Assembly (NCBI RefSeq): GCF_029784155.1
Contig: NC_073691.1
Location: 51,938,490 to 52,002,489, forward strand
DNA length: 64,000 bases
Direction: 5' to 3'
From: Uranotaenia lowii
Taxonomy: Eukaryota > Arthropoda > Insecta > Diptera > Culicidae
The notes beneath the pieces were generated by a model. The model had not been told where the DNA came from. It saw nothing but the letters and a program-made list of their open reading frames with translations, and did no database searches. The translations under genes and the position numbers were made by a program. Positions 32,931-44,968 of the stretch are shown piece after piece (positions within the stretch are counted from its first letter, which is position 1; each line of letters starts with the position of its first letter).

Positions 32931-34800
32931 CATAGCTCGAGAACTGATCAAACAATTCAAAACAATTTTGGCATGGAAGGGTATTCTGGTACTAAGAATA
33001 TTTTTATGAATATTTGGTACCCTTCCCTCCTTCCATTGAGGTGATAGGAAGGTGAAGGGGGGTTAGCTTACAACTTTTTTACATAACTCGATAACTAATG
33101 AAGCTAATGGAACCAAATTTGGTAGAGGAGGGTATTCGATTACTAGAAATGATTCTATGATTCTGTCAGACTCTTTCCCTTCTTCCAGTAGGGATATAGG
33201 AATCGAGGGGGGGGGGGGGGAGGCTTCTACACCTTTTTTATTGTATAACATGAGAACTATTCAAGCAAATGGAACCAAATTTGGCTTGGAAGGGTATTTG
33301 GGCTCGAGAATTTGTTCTATGAATACCTGGATACTCCCTTCTTTCAATGAGGAGATGGAAAGGAGGGAGGCGACCTTAAGAATTTTCAGTATAACTGGCA
33401 AACTAATCAAGCAAATTGAACCAACCAATCAAGAAAATTTGGCATGGGAAGGAATTTGAATACGAGAAATGATATTATGATATTTTGAGAATCCTCTGTT
33501 CTTCCAGTGGGAAAATTTTAAGGAGAGAGGATGCTCCCATACAATTTTTTCTCATTACTGGCGAACTTATCCAACGAGTAGAACAAAATTTAACTCGGGA
33601 ATGTATTTGAGTACGACAAATGTTTCTATAAATGTGTAGTACTACTGAAATACCACTGTGTAGTACAAGTAGGAAGGAGAGAGGAGGGCTCCTTAACAAT
33701 TTATGCATAACTTTAGAGCTTATCGAGGGAATGGAACCAAATTTGGCATGGGTGGGAATTTGGATGCATGAAAAGGTTATATGCTTATATGAGACTCCTT
33801 TCTCCTTTAATTGGGGATAAAGTTAGGGAAGATGGAAGCTCCTCTCTGTGGAGAATATGAGGAAAATAGTGAAGGAATAAATAATCGAAAACAGATGTTC
33901 TAATATACTGTGCAAAAAAAAACAGGGATGAATTATATTCAGTGTACCCTGTGCAAGATTGCCATAAAAAAAAATGAGCGAAACGCAACATTCACGAAAA
34001 AGAACAATTGATAGGAGATCGTGGATGAGTGAGAGAGAAAGTAGTAAAATGCTCCACTGGGAGCCAGTTTTGCAACATCCATTCTTTCTTCTATTTGCGA
34101 CTGTTACCGAAGACAGACAGACAGACAATTTTTAAAATAAAAGTACTTGGTTTAAAAAAGAATATTTATGGATAGAATCTTTGTGGAACAAGCGTAGAGA
34201 AGGGGAATATTGTGGAGAATATGAGGAAAATAGTGAAGGAATAAATAATCGAAAACAGATGTTCTAATATACTGTGCAAAAAAACAGGGATGAATTATAT
34301 TCAGTGTACCCTGTGCAAGATTGCCATAAAAAAAAAATGAGCGAAACGCAACATTCACGAAAAAGAACAATTGATAGGAGATCGTGGATGAGTGAGAGAG
34401 AAAGTAGTAAAATGCTCCACTGGGAGCCAGTTTTGCAACATCCATTCTTTCTTCTATATGCGACTGTTACCGAAGACAGACGTGTCATCAAGTGCGATCG
34501 TCAGGGACGGAAAGGAAACCAAGAACACGACACTCTCATACAATTGTTTTGCAGAAACCATGAATTTATCTAACAAATGTAACCAAATATGACATGGAAA
34601 ATCATTTGGGTACGAGAAATGGTTCTATGATTATGAGAAACACCACTCTTCTTCTAGGGACTACACAGGAAGTAAGGAGAGGGCTCCAATACAATTTTGT
34701 TGGTATAACTAGAGAAGTCATTAAGCAAATAGAATGAAATTTGACATGGGAACGTGTTCAAATAGATAGGAGATATTTTTCTGTGAATCTTAAAGACCCT
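32931..34800 (+). repeat. Tandem units of about 155 bp inside Helitron copy 1
   Basis: At least eight degenerate units are seen. Each has an AACTCGAGAACTNATCAAGC-like word, GGAACCAAATTTGGCATGG, ACGAGAAATGTTTCTATGA and a purine-rich GGGATATAGGAAGGGAGG-like stretch. Spacings measured between anchors are 147-162 bp. A run of about 14 G lies near 33209. The same unit forms Helitron copy 2. Confidence 0.8.
33847..34532 (+). mobile_element. Small LTR element (TRIM-like or internally deleted)
   Basis: The near-identical direct repeats at 33847-34118 and 34211-34481 differ by about one substitution plus homopolymer length. The element starts TGTGGAGAATATGAGG, ends CGACA, and is flanked by CTCTC at 33842-33846 and 34533-34537. 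The right repeat continues to 34532 (322 bp), so the left repeat lacks about 50 bp at its 3' end. The 92-bp interior has no gene. It ends in a purine-rich AGAGAAGGGGAA stretch before the right LTR, a plausible polypurine tract. No primer-binding site was seen, which fits an internal deletion. Confidence 0.75.
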
Positions 34801-35269
34801 TCTGCCTTGCAGTGTGGTAAGGGGAGAGACGAACGAGGAGAGACGAATCTTATAAGAAAAATGGAACGAAATGTGACGTTATTTATATACTAAAAATATG
34901 TCTATAGTAGTCCGTGAGCCCTCCCCCTCTTGAGAGGGGAAAAGAGGTGAGGAATCCATACCAGTAGAACATATATGTTGGCTAAATTAACGAATCCATG
35001 TGAAGCTTTTGATAAAAAATAGCAAAAATTGCAGATCTTTGAAAACTTATTTAGAGATCAAGTTTCAGAAAATTAGATTAAATCATCTTTGTAGTGCAAT
35101 TCGTGTTTCCAGTTGAAACTCTCATTACTTCATTACTCATTACAGCGGTTACTTCTGAATTTACTTTTGAAATTTAGTTCTAAATTATGCAAAAAAAATC
35201 AAATTTAAATAGCTTCCGAAAATTTCATTTATTTTTGGAAGGTGTAGCAAAGCACACCGGGTCAGCTAG

Positions 35270-36537
35270 TATTTGATAAAAACGAAACGGCGAATCTACT
35301 GACTACACGCCGCAGTGACGTATCATCGGTGAAAGAAATATCGTAAATCTCTTAACTCTAATGATTTTTGAGTTATATTCTTAAAGTTTGAAGTTTAACA
35401 TTATTATCTGTTTATAACAAAAAAGTGTACCATTCTAACTCAAAAGGAGAGGGGGAGCGCTCTCTTACAAAATAACGGTAAAATATGTTAAAATGAGCGT
35501 TTTTGTAATTTGCTGGATTAAAAATATCTTCTACATGAATAAGGTACCTTATCCTTAGGAAATTTTGAAAATATCTAATAAAATTTAATAATTCATATGG
35601 GAGACACCCTTTTGTGGCCTTTAACCGAAGTTTTATTTTGTCCAAATTTATGTATCAATATGATGTGTTTTTGTGATTTCTATTCCCGAAGCAACGTTAT
35701 TTAACAACGTTATTGAACCTTTATAATGTAAATTGTTCACATTCATATGAAAAACTCACCCGATAATCTGCGAGCAAAACCAGTGGGTCGATTTCCATCA
35801 AACTGTTTACAATGTTTCATTAATAATTGTGTTTTTGAATTTCAATCCTATGTTTTTTTCAGTGAAATTATCGCAAAACATTGAATACATAGTTTATATA
35901 GACCATGTATTGAAATATTTTTATGTTGAAGTTTTGGTCAAAGGCCAGCTTCGAGCCTTTGACCAAAATTACCATTAAAAATACAATTGGCTGTTCAATG
36001 AAAACCCCCTTGAGCTTATGATTATCATCTCAATCCGATGCAAAATAATCAATAACGCATAAATAGTAATCCCTTTTGCATAAACCTCAAATATAAAATT
36101 TTAAAATCAATTGGCAGTTTTGGAAAATGTTTGTGTGCAGATTTCAATGAAATCCAATGTATAATACCGTCAATATTGCTAAAGCACTGTTTGCGTTGTG
36201 GATGACCTTCATTTTAACGTAACATTTTCAAAATGGAAAAAGTATTTCTTCATTTCTAGTAAAAATTAGCATCCCTGCCAAATTTCAGCTCTCTAGGTCA
36301 TAAGATAGCGGCGCTTCTAATGAAGAAACTATGGATGAACGTCACTTCGTCAGATAATCGTTACAAGAAAATCAACATTTATACGCCTAAGTGACGTTTG
36401 TGTATTTGAAGCACTTGCACGCAAAATAACGAGTGCAAAAGGCTAAATTTTTTAAATATCTTTACATGGATTGTACAGATCATATTTCAGTAATGAATAA
36501 TGGCGAAAAAGAGAAGAACACTTTTATTGACGAAAAC
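35270..36537. other. Interior of the inverted-repeat element; no gene
   Basis: Unique AT-rich sequence continuing the element that the Helitron split. No coding signal. Confidence 0.4.
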
Positions 36538-36578
36538 GAAAAATGGATGTACGTCACAGCATATCACGGCAGCAGTTG

Positions 36579-39536
36579 CCCTCCTTTCTATCTGGTAGTC
36601 TTTCAGATGTCGCTACTGCTGCTGTAAGAGCAACGCCCACCAAGAATAACTAAGTGAAGCATCGGGCTCGAATGAGGGCCTAGGATTCAGTGTTTGAAAT
36701 TAAAAATAAGAGAAAAAATTAAATGTATAGTTCATTGAACATTTAATGACACGAATGCCAAAACTTTGGTAAAGTGTCACAAATGAAACAAAAAAGAATT
36801 GTAAACTTTTACAATAAAATAAGTATAGACAATAAACCAGAGAATAATCTTTTAAATTTGAATTCATTAGTTTTGGTTTTTTTAAATTTCGTAGTGTAGG
36901 TATAACGAAAAAATAGAGTTATGTAAAAGAAATGCCTCTTAAAATGTTTGACCACTTTCGCTACAACCCTGTTTATTTTTCAGATTAATTTTTTTATCAA
37001 TATTTTTCACAAGCTAAGAATATCTTGGAAAAAGTATCGAAAAAAAAGGTTTGTTTTATATCCAGCACAACTCATTTCCCGTAGAAGTTCTACATGGAAC
37101 CAAAACGTTCGTACGCAGTTCATTAGAAAGTTCGATATTTCAAATTGATCTTATGATATTTAAAGGTGCTTCGTTGGTTCGTTCGAGGTTTAATGAGATT
37201 TTCTAGACTTTTCTTTCAAAAGTCGAAATTAAGTACCGGAGTGAAAGGATTTTTATTTCTCCAAGTACCTTTTATTCAGCCACATGTGAACTTTAAGTGT
37301 CCAAAATTAAGTAAATATTTGACTTTTGGTAATTTAAGCCGTGTGTTTATTTTTATATTTTTCGTTTTGTGATATTTCAACGTGCTGAGGTCTGTTCAAG
37401 TTGCTTAAATGTCTATCTATTGTTTCAGTGAAAACTATACCAATTAAAACAACTTTTACTGTAACATAAGTTAAAAAGTTTTTCCAACACATTTGGATAG
37501 TTATCCTCCTTAAACTCTCATGAATGTCAATTGGAATTGACATACTTCATTTAATTTTTTTTTTAATCGATACCAATATTTACTGTTAACTCATGTGAAG
37601 TATAGCAAAAAGTAGTGCAAATTGCTTCTTATATACTTGTTTAAGGTTTCTGTTATATAACAGTGGATTCAAGTTTGTTGGCTTTGTGCTTTTAAATGAA
37701 AAGCATATTTCTTCTGAATTACATAAATCCATTTAAATTAAAGTTAAAGTCTCTGTAAAAAAAACGGGGCAAACGAAAAGACCCAATAATCCTTCATCAA
37801 TATTCAAGCAACAGAAGCACGATCAAGAAATCCCCGCGACATACTACGAGGTGGAGAAAGTCGATCTCCAACTTAATGCACGACTCTGCTAGCAACTTAG
37901 CATATACGCGGATTTCCCATTTTTTTTTTGTTTTGCGTTGATGCTATGTGTTACGCCAACCGAGTTCGCGCATAGAAAATGTCACGTTTATGCAGATTCC
38001 GCAAACAAGTTCCGTCCCCTTATATGAGGTTTATTTTTTGCAATGAAGTGGATCCCGGTTTGACCGTTTTCTATGTATACCTACTTGTGAGAAGGAGAAA
38101 TGGGCAAAAAAGTGCATCGGTTGTGGTTTTTGAATTAGTCGAATGAGTGAGATTACCTAACAACTGGGCAACTATGTCCTTTGGGAATCCTCAAACTAAA
38201 TTTATTTATGATGAATGTAGATGAGAGTTTTCGTTCAAAATGCTGGAGGGTCCAAGATCGAATCTTGGTTTCTGCGACGCCTTGATCCTGATAAACATGT
38301 AAAATGTGTCTCTAGAAGCACGTTCACGAATAATCTCATCCAATCGCTGTTGAATTGATTGACGTTCGACTGTCGTTTCAAGCTCCCTGACTTCGGAACA
38401 GCATCGAAAGTAGAAGACGAAAGGATTGTAAGCATCATTTAACCTATTTGGCACCTCTCGGAATTGCACGTTTTCAACTTGTTCCAAATTGTTTGAAGCT
38501 TTGATTTATGCAACTGTAACGCACCTACGATGAAGTTTGTTTTGCACTGTACGAATCTCAAACTCGAAACAACCACCCATCATAAGTAAACGGGGAACCC
38601 GATGATATAATGTGTCATCAAGATGTCCTCATAGAGACAGTTGTTTGAAAACGTAATATTCGCTCAGGTGTAGTAAACCTAGTAAATACTCAACACCAAA
38701 CTCAAAAAGGGGGGCGATCGCGATAGAAAAGTGGCCGGGAAGAGGGGCGGAGGAGGGCGACGCCCATTTGTGCACATTTGTTCGTTGTACACCTGAATTC
38801 CACCTGATTCCAACTTTCAGCAGTCGGTGATTTTGCTGCTGGATTCATTGAAGGAGTCGTTACACAATCGGCGTTTGCCGAAATAAAAGAAGAAGTCGAA
38901 AGAAAACAAAACAAACGTTAACCGAAAGGTGCAAAATTTAAGACCAATGTGCGCACCGCGATCCTAAAACAAACACTCTACCTATAGGTATCTACTAGTC
39001 GGGCACCAAAAGCAGCAAGTAAGCTACAAGGAGGGGGGGGGGGGTGGCAAAAAGGGGGATATTGTTATGATTGTTTGGAGTTGCGAATGCTTGACGAAGA
39101 CGACAGGCGGCGACGAGTGAAAGACGTGATCAAAATGATCGATAAGATCTACCACTTTTGATGCGAAGATTAGGGCGTGTCAGAGTCGGTTCATGTCGTT
39201 GAAATTACTTTATAGAGAAAATCTGGGAAAAAAGTTTTTTTTTAAAGTTTGGAGTCTGATAGATTTTATGCATTTAACTATAAATATTGTTGAATCAAAT
39301 ACAATAGACTGATTGATTTGATTTAGACCATGAATATGGTAGATTCAGCTGCTTGATTTTATTCCAAGAATTATTAATATAAATTGTTCAACTGTACTTG
39401 TATGATTGGTTTAGATTTTTGTTTATGAGGTCACCCAAAGCTCTTGTTGGAGTCTACAAATTTATTTGTCATTTTTTATTTTGTTTTGTAACAATTCAAC
39501 TATGATTGATTTCATACATTTAACTGATAACATATT
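36579..39536. other. Unassigned sequence, partly GC-rich
   Basis: About 3 kb without recognised genes. Tracts at about 37780-38160 and 38450-39190 are GC-richer and free of transposon ends, so they may be regulatory. A run of about 13 G lies at 39031-39043. Confidence 0.35.
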
Positions 39537-39540
39537 ACAT

Positions 39541-39720
39541 TCTGGGCTTGTGATATCGCTCAGTTGGGCAGTCAGTTGCTTCTTGAGCCGATTTCCGTGA
39601 GTTCGACCCAAGAGCATCGAAGACAGTAGACCGGGTAAGTTTTTCAATAACTGCCCGCCAACTGCATCGTTAATATAAGTCGCAAATGTCACAAAGATGG
39701 TAAAACGATTCTATCTACTA
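39541..39720 (+). repeat. tRNA-derived SINE, second family
   Basis: The 5' part is tRNA-like. An A-box-like ATCGCTCAGTTGG is at about 39554 and the B-box GAGTTCGACCC at 39599-39609, with spacing typical of Pol III promoters. Then comes an unrelated body with GACCGGGTAAGTTTTTCAAT. The tail word AAAGATGGTAAAACGA at about 39693 has a relative (AAAGATAGTAAAACGA) at about 39756, possibly an incomplete second copy. Confidence 0.6.
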
Positions 39721-39856
39721 AAAAAAATTAGATTCAAGGGCGCCAGTGCTATAAAGATAGTAAAACGACCAAAATCGGAAAAAATACAACATCTTTTATC
39801 TACTAGCTTTAGATCGGTACAGAACCTAGTTTGATACTTTCTAGATTTTTTTTTTA

Positions 39857-40100
39857 AAACGAACACAAACACATACAGGGTCTCAGTGAAACTTGATGTT
39901 TCCTCGAAGAGATTCCTTTTTTCTTAACTTAACTTAACTTAAGCGTACATCTTTTGAGGATATGATGGCTAGCATCTTACAAATGCTAAAACCACCAACC
40001 CACAGAAAGAGTGTACTATGTATGCCGTGACCGGGATTCGATCTCATACCCGCTGGCTTAGAAGACTTGAAGGCTATCCTCTACTCCACGGGCTGCGGCT
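39857..40100 (-). repeat. tRNA-derived SINE, nearly full copy
   Basis: This is the reverse-complement copy of the family at 62674. Its B-box side GGGATTCGATCTCATACCC and A-box side CTACTCCACGGGCTGCGGCT are at the right. The body words ATGCTAAAACCACCAACCC and TCCTCGAAGAGATTCC lie toward the left, and the 3' end is AAAACGAACACAAACACATA. Confidence 0.8.
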
Positions 40101-40206
40101 ATTTCTTTGATTAAGATTCTGTTAGCATGAAGAAAATTCTTTATAAACAGAAATCAGAATGCAATTCAATTCATGCAACTTCAATTCTACTATAAATATT
40201 GTTGAT

Positions 40207-40383
40207 AATTGTTCACCGAATAGTTGAGTTGAGTAAAATATTCAGCCGAATAGGCCGAATCTTATATAAATTATAAAATATACAAAAGTAATGTTGAAAA
40301 TGCTACAAAATTATCAAAATCTTATGGTTTCGGTGAAACATCTTAGGTATCCTTGTATTTGTATTTTTCACTATAGATAGCTT
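40207..40383 (-). mobile_element. Truncated copy of the 28352 hAT MITE
   Basis: It aligns with the reverse complement of about 28500-28700. Shared words are CACCGAATAGTTGAG, CCGAATAGGCCGAAT, AAAAGTAA, TTATGGTTTC and CATCTTAGGTAT. Neither terminal inverted repeat is present. Confidence 0.65.
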
Positions 40384-40384
40384 C

Positions 40385-42562
40385 CAGGGTGGACAGCAAA
40401 CCGAGAAAACCGTAAAAAAACCGGGAATTGAAAATAGCACCGGGAAAACCGGGCATTTGACACCAAAACCGGGAGAAAAATCACTTTTTCAATATAAATC
40501 ATACGCATAGAAAAGGTTTAAGTCATCGAAGAGTAAATTTTTATTAAAAATTTGACATAGACGTTAATTGTATTTCTTTGATGAAAATTCGAAATGGGAA
40601 AAGTTTATGTGTGTTTTCATTCTTCAACGTTCACTTTCCCACCGAATGTTAGAAATTATAGCCAATTTATTGATTAAAATTGTTTAAAAATTCAGGCTCA
40701 GTATGATATTTCAACTTAAGATTCTGAATACAGATTTGATTCAGAACTTAGAATTGAGTAGGTCGAATTAAAGTCTCTGTGTTAAGACTTTGATGATGCA
40801 TTCAGAAGTTTTACTGAAAAGGCAGATGAATTTTTAAAAACATTTTGGTTTAAGTTTAAATTTTCAAATCAATACTGATGTTATGAAATCGCTTGGTACA
40901 TCTTTGTACCTGAAAATGATCACATTTTCATATGTGATGAAAGAAATTAGAGAAACATGAACTATCAAAGAACGAAAGAACATAAGCCGTAAATATCATG
41001 AAAATTTCGAAAAAGATACAACGGCTCACCGACAGGACTTGAACCTGCGGAGATTGCAGGTTCAAGTCCTGTCGGTGAGCCGTTGTATCTTTTTCGAAAT
41101 TTTCATGATATTTACGGCTTATGTTCTTTCGTTCTTTGATAGTTCATGTTTCTCTAATTTCTTTCATCACATATGAAAATGTTAAATTTTCAAGTTTTGA
41201 AATCGGACACAAAATTAAATTTCAAATTGTTTGAATATAATAAAGCTTAAGATTCTAAATTCAGACTCATAATCTGGATTTAACAGATTCATTTTAGAAC
41301 AGAAATAATACCAAAACTAAGAGACTAGTTATCTTAATCCATAATTTATTAACCAATACACAGTACTATGATTTAAGAAATAATTATTTAAATAACATTA
41401 ATAAATCATACATTTATATTCAGAATAAAACAAAACAATAGTAATGCTAGCAATTATTATTAATATGAATGTCTAAGTGTAAATTTTAGGGTTATAATTC
41501 AAAATTTAAACACAAAATTAGAATTGGCAATTAATTTTTAAAACCAGTATCGACATGTATGGATTAAAATTTCAATACCAAGTCGGTATTTCAGAATTTG
41601 AATTCAATCTTTCAAGTCCAAGATTAAAAGAAAAGTATATTTACAGCAAAAAATAAGCTTGTTCATTTATCTAAATAAACTGATTTATCAGAATTTTTTA
41701 AAAGTTTTATTCTGGCGGTTTTAATAAATTTCATTTTTTGAGATTTTTAAGATTGATGAACCCCTTTTCAAATGCACATTTTTAACTTTATAAATTCTCA
41801 AGTGAAATCAAATAATTGCACTTAAATTTGACCAGATTTTGAATTAAAATAAAGTAAACTTCTACATGAGAAATCAAAAAAAAAATTATCAACTGTATCA
41901 TCAAATACTCGGCAAAATATATCATTTTCCAGCCCTTTTAATGTTGCAGCTTTCATTTTAAGACATCATGTAAATAATGACAATAAATCTCTATTTTTGC
42001 GTCCAATTCTAAACAAATCTAACATGATATTTCGAAGAATTCATAAAATTTATGAGTCAAATACCTTAAATTCTATTAATTTCCTCCGTAGTTTAAAAAT
42101 GACAGAGTATTTGCACTACATATTTTCACTAAAATATGAAACCTTAAATCAGTGCTTAAATGTCTATTTTTCTTACGATAAATTTAATGAATCAAAAAAC
42201 CTTTGAACTCCATAATTGTTTTATTGACAAATGGAAGTTTCGGTTCTGATTAGTTGAACGAAGTTTGAAAACTTCCAGAGAATTTGAGATCCAGAACGTC
42301 AACTTATATTTACCACATGATATCATAATGTGGTTTTAAAATGATGCAAGATGACGTCCAAAAAAATTAATTTCTTCATATAAAAATGAAAAAAATTCCG
42401 TAAAAAACAATTGTCAAATATAATTAAATTTCTATTTATTCGGTCAATCAACCTTGTAAAAGGTATTAAGCAGTATTTTCCAAAACCGTGAAAAACTTGA
42501 AACCTTACCAGGAAAAACCTGGAAAAAAACGGAAATTTGGAAAAGATTCGTTTTTTACCTTG
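40385..42562. mobile_element. CAGGGTGG-type element, decayed, with nested palindrome
   Basis: The left end, CAGGGTGGACAGCAAACCGA followed by repeated ACCGGGAAAACCGGG words, matches the element at 56037-58536. The right end is eroded (about 42480-42562, ACCAGGAAAAACCTGG then AAATTTGGAAAAG). The interior is AT-rich with no gene. The perfect palindrome at 40922-41182 lies inside it. Confidence 0.5.
40922..41182. repeat. Perfect inverted repeat: 127-bp arms, 7-bp loop
   Basis: By eye the left arm (40922-41048) and right arm (41056-41182) are exact reverse complements, separated by GGAGATT. The inner part of each arm contains a tRNA T-arm word (GCAGG, TTCAAGT, CCTGT) followed by CGGTGAGCC. The outer parts are ordinary AT-rich sequence. 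No direct repeat flanks it. It may be a recent inverted duplication of a tRNA-like or SINE end, or an assembly or library artefact. Confidence 0.9.
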
Positions 42563-42789
42563 GAGCGATTTCTTAAATCGACGAAATTTTTAATATGAAT
42601 AAACTTTCAATAAATGCGTAGCATAGTTACGAGTTCTGTGGCTTATATTCTAATTTATGCTAGATTTTCACATTTTGACCATTTAGTAAACTTTTTACCG
42701 AATATTTGGTTCGGTTTGACATGGCCAAACCGAGAGCCATCCCCCTGAAAATTCTATGAAACAACAAAATTTTATTCTCATTTACAAAA

Positions 42790-42849
42790 CCATAAACAGC
42801 CGCCGACCGTGACCTAGAAGATAGCGTTCAAGTCTTCTAAGCTATAGGT
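42790..42849 (+). repeat. 5' part of a SINE split by a hAT element
   Basis: GCCGCCGACCGTGACCTAGA, then TTCAAGTCTTCTAAGC, aligns with the first 55 bp of the SINE at 62674, including a degenerate A-box. The rest continues at 44969 after the hAT element. Confidence 0.75.
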
Positions 42850-44960
42850 CATGGGTGGCCAAACCATGGCCCGCGGGCCACATGTGACCAATTTTTCGTG
42901 GCCCGCGAAGCCTTTTTTGGAAAAGCCATGGTCTAAGAATTTAACGTTTTTCTTGGTCTGCGTATACCTATCATTTGGATAAATATATCTGAATCTAAAC
43001 TAACTAAATTTAAAACAGAGATCTGAAAATCTTTTGAAGTGATATAAGCCAAAGAGGTAAAGTGTATAAAAACTAATTTCGAGAAAACATGCTTTCAAAT
43101 CGTTATTTTTAGCCATTTTTTATATGAAAATTATTTTGTAAATTTCTTTCGAACGTAAAAGTATGAGGATATAATTATAAAAATCTAAAAAGTTTTCTAA
43201 ATATAACTTGAATTACCGAGAATCGTTTAGCATTATGAATTTTGCACTTTTACCCCTTTGGCTCTGAGGGCCTTATATAATTTTACCATAAAGTGTACTG
43301 TTACTGAATAAAAAAGCAATGAAAATTACAGTTTTCAAATTATCAAAATTGTACGGTATTTGACACATTATCTATGAATTCCATTATCTACACATTTTTC
43401 CGATTGGGATTTGTTGACTACATATCATTGGTATAAAGAGCATTCAAGCGGACTCTAGTTTTTATATTGAGGAGTTTGGATAGCCTCAGAAAGGTAGTAA
43501 GATCGTACCAAAATCATTTAAAAATCGTAAAAAAAATCACCGAATCATATCAACATTTTAACTAAAATAATACTTTAACAACTTCTACCATTCGTAACTT
43601 GAATTCTATTTTAACAACTTCGTTCATTCATCCAAATTTAGTAACTTTTGCAAATATGGTAAAATATCGAAAGTTTGCTGTGAAATTTGTTATTATTAGC
43701 TAAGCTTTATGGAAATTTAACTAACTCCAAATATATTTTAATTGGCATCTTGCTTTGTATTGATGTACAAGTACATCAATTATGAGAATTTGATCAGAAT
43801 TTACAGTTGGGTAGTAGAATTCAACTAGATCCGGTTTGGTACTGACAAATCCCCCAGAAGATTTTTACCAAGTTTTTTACCTACGAAAAGTTCTATGATT
43901 ATCAAATTCGTATTCGTCCTGTTTTAAGAAAGCTTTCCCAATACAGTTGTCAAGGCGAGATACTGGAAAAGTTGAAAAGTGTTGGATTGAGTTGAGGTTG
44001 AGGTCCGTACTTTGAAAAATCAATATTATTTATGATATAACTAGAGTTTGTTGAAAAAGTATTCTTTTAAATCTCAAAAGCATAGGAACATTACTTTATT
44101 TCAACAATTCCATTCCGCAGTTTTTAAAATTTGCCTATCAAATTTTTCTAAGAAGAACGGTGAACTTGAAATCTTTGAAAAAGGACGGTATTTTTTTTTT
44201 AATATTTGAAGACCAAAAAATTGACTTAATGTCACGCAATTTGACATTCTTGGGATGAATAAACCAAGGAGGTTTTAATTGCGTTGAAAAAATTTACCTG
44301 AACATAATTTGGGAGCGATAATTTATTTCGTATTGCGTAATATTTCCACTATCCTTCAAATGGAGCAAAATTTCTAAAACTGACTTATTCAGATGAATCT
44401 ATACTTAGGTTGCCAGATTTTTTTTCAGACCGGACAAAACCGGGCTATTTTATCTAAAATCCTAGCATAATCCGGGCATCTAATTTCAAAATTGTCTACC
44501 AAAATCCGGGCAAATTTGGTCAATACACAGGAAATACTCAACAAAAATCAAGAAAAATAACCTTCCATAGTTTCTTCTATAAAATTTGCTCAAAAAATCT
44601 TGTATTGGAGGCATAAATCGAAAAAAAAATTACAATTTAATTTGTTTTTTTTTTTTGGTTCGATTCGGAAAAAAGGAGAAAAAATTCGGGCAATTTTCAC
44701 TGAAATTCGAGCAACCGTCCGAACCGGACTTTTCCCAAATTTTTTATTAAGTATCCGGGAAAACCCGGATAAAATCCGGTAATCTGGCAAGCTTTATCTA
44801 AACTTGATGTGACCAAAGCAAAAGTTTTTATTTTTATAGAGTTTAAAAAGAACTGTTATTATTTGTTTAATTTCGAATATTCCAGAATATTTTTTTTGGC
44901 CCGCGCGCCAGTCTCAATTCTAAAATTTGGCCCGCCTGTTGAAAATGTTGGCCACCCATG
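42850..44960. mobile_element. hAT-type element, 2.1 kb, inserted in a SINE
   Basis: The left end is CATGGGTGGCCAAACC and the right end in reverse complement is CATGGGTGGCCAACAT. An exact 8-bp duplication CTATAGGT flanks it (42842-42849 and 44961-44968). Subterminal GGCCCGCGGGCC and GGCCCGCGCGCC words lie at the ends. No transposase frame survives. It contains the smaller element at 44410-44790. Confidence 0.88.
44410..44790. mobile_element. Nested CCGGG-rich element with TTGCCAGATT ends
   Basis: Inverted ends TTGCCAGATT at 44410-44419 and 44781-44790 are followed inside by CCGGACAAAACCGGGC on the left and CCGGGAAAACCCGGATAAAA on the right. No target duplication was found. Frames on both strands (about 60 codons) are chance. 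Confidence 0.6.
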
Positions 44961-44968
44961 CTATAGGT

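Larger units (their letters stand above)
32185..35269 (+). mobile_element. Helitron copy 1 with internal tandem repeats and nested insertions
   Basis: It starts TCTATATACATATAAATGAA and ends GGTCAGCTAG, flanked by A (32184) and T (35270), as expected for Helitrons (5' TC, 3' CTRR, A/T target). The hairpin GGTGT-agcaaagc-ACACC (35241-35258) sits 11 nt before the end. A CTGT microsatellite lies just inside the 5' end. The interior is built from units of about 150-160 bp anchored on an ATAACTCGAGAACT-like word (about 32931, 33082, 33244, 33391, 33553, 33706, 34549, 34703). No Rep/helicase gene was seen. It has been interrupted by a non-LTR fragment and an LTR element. Confidence 0.8.
32054..36578. 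mobile_element. Inverted-repeat element interrupted by a Helitron
   Basis: The left side (32054-32095) has GCCGTGATATGCTGAAGTGA then CGTACATCCATTTTT. The right side (36538-36578) is its reverse complement with a 3-bp difference. Related CGTCACTTC / GTGACGTA words occur at about 35313 and 36338. Removing the Helitron (32185-35269) leaves about 1.4 kb, a plausible non-autonomous element. The exact outer ends and a target duplication were not found. Confidence 0.5.

Noticed and set aside
33785..34491. Minus-strand frames with hydrophobic stretches repeated at two places
   Set aside because: They are antisense readings of the two LTR copies, which explains their duplication.
41030..41080. Possible tRNA gene at the palindrome centre
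   Set aside because: Only a T-arm and an acceptor-like half are present. There is no A-box, anticodon arm or D-arm.
44590..44790. Complementary 60-66-codon frames
   Set aside because: They are chance frames inside the CCGGG-rich nested element.
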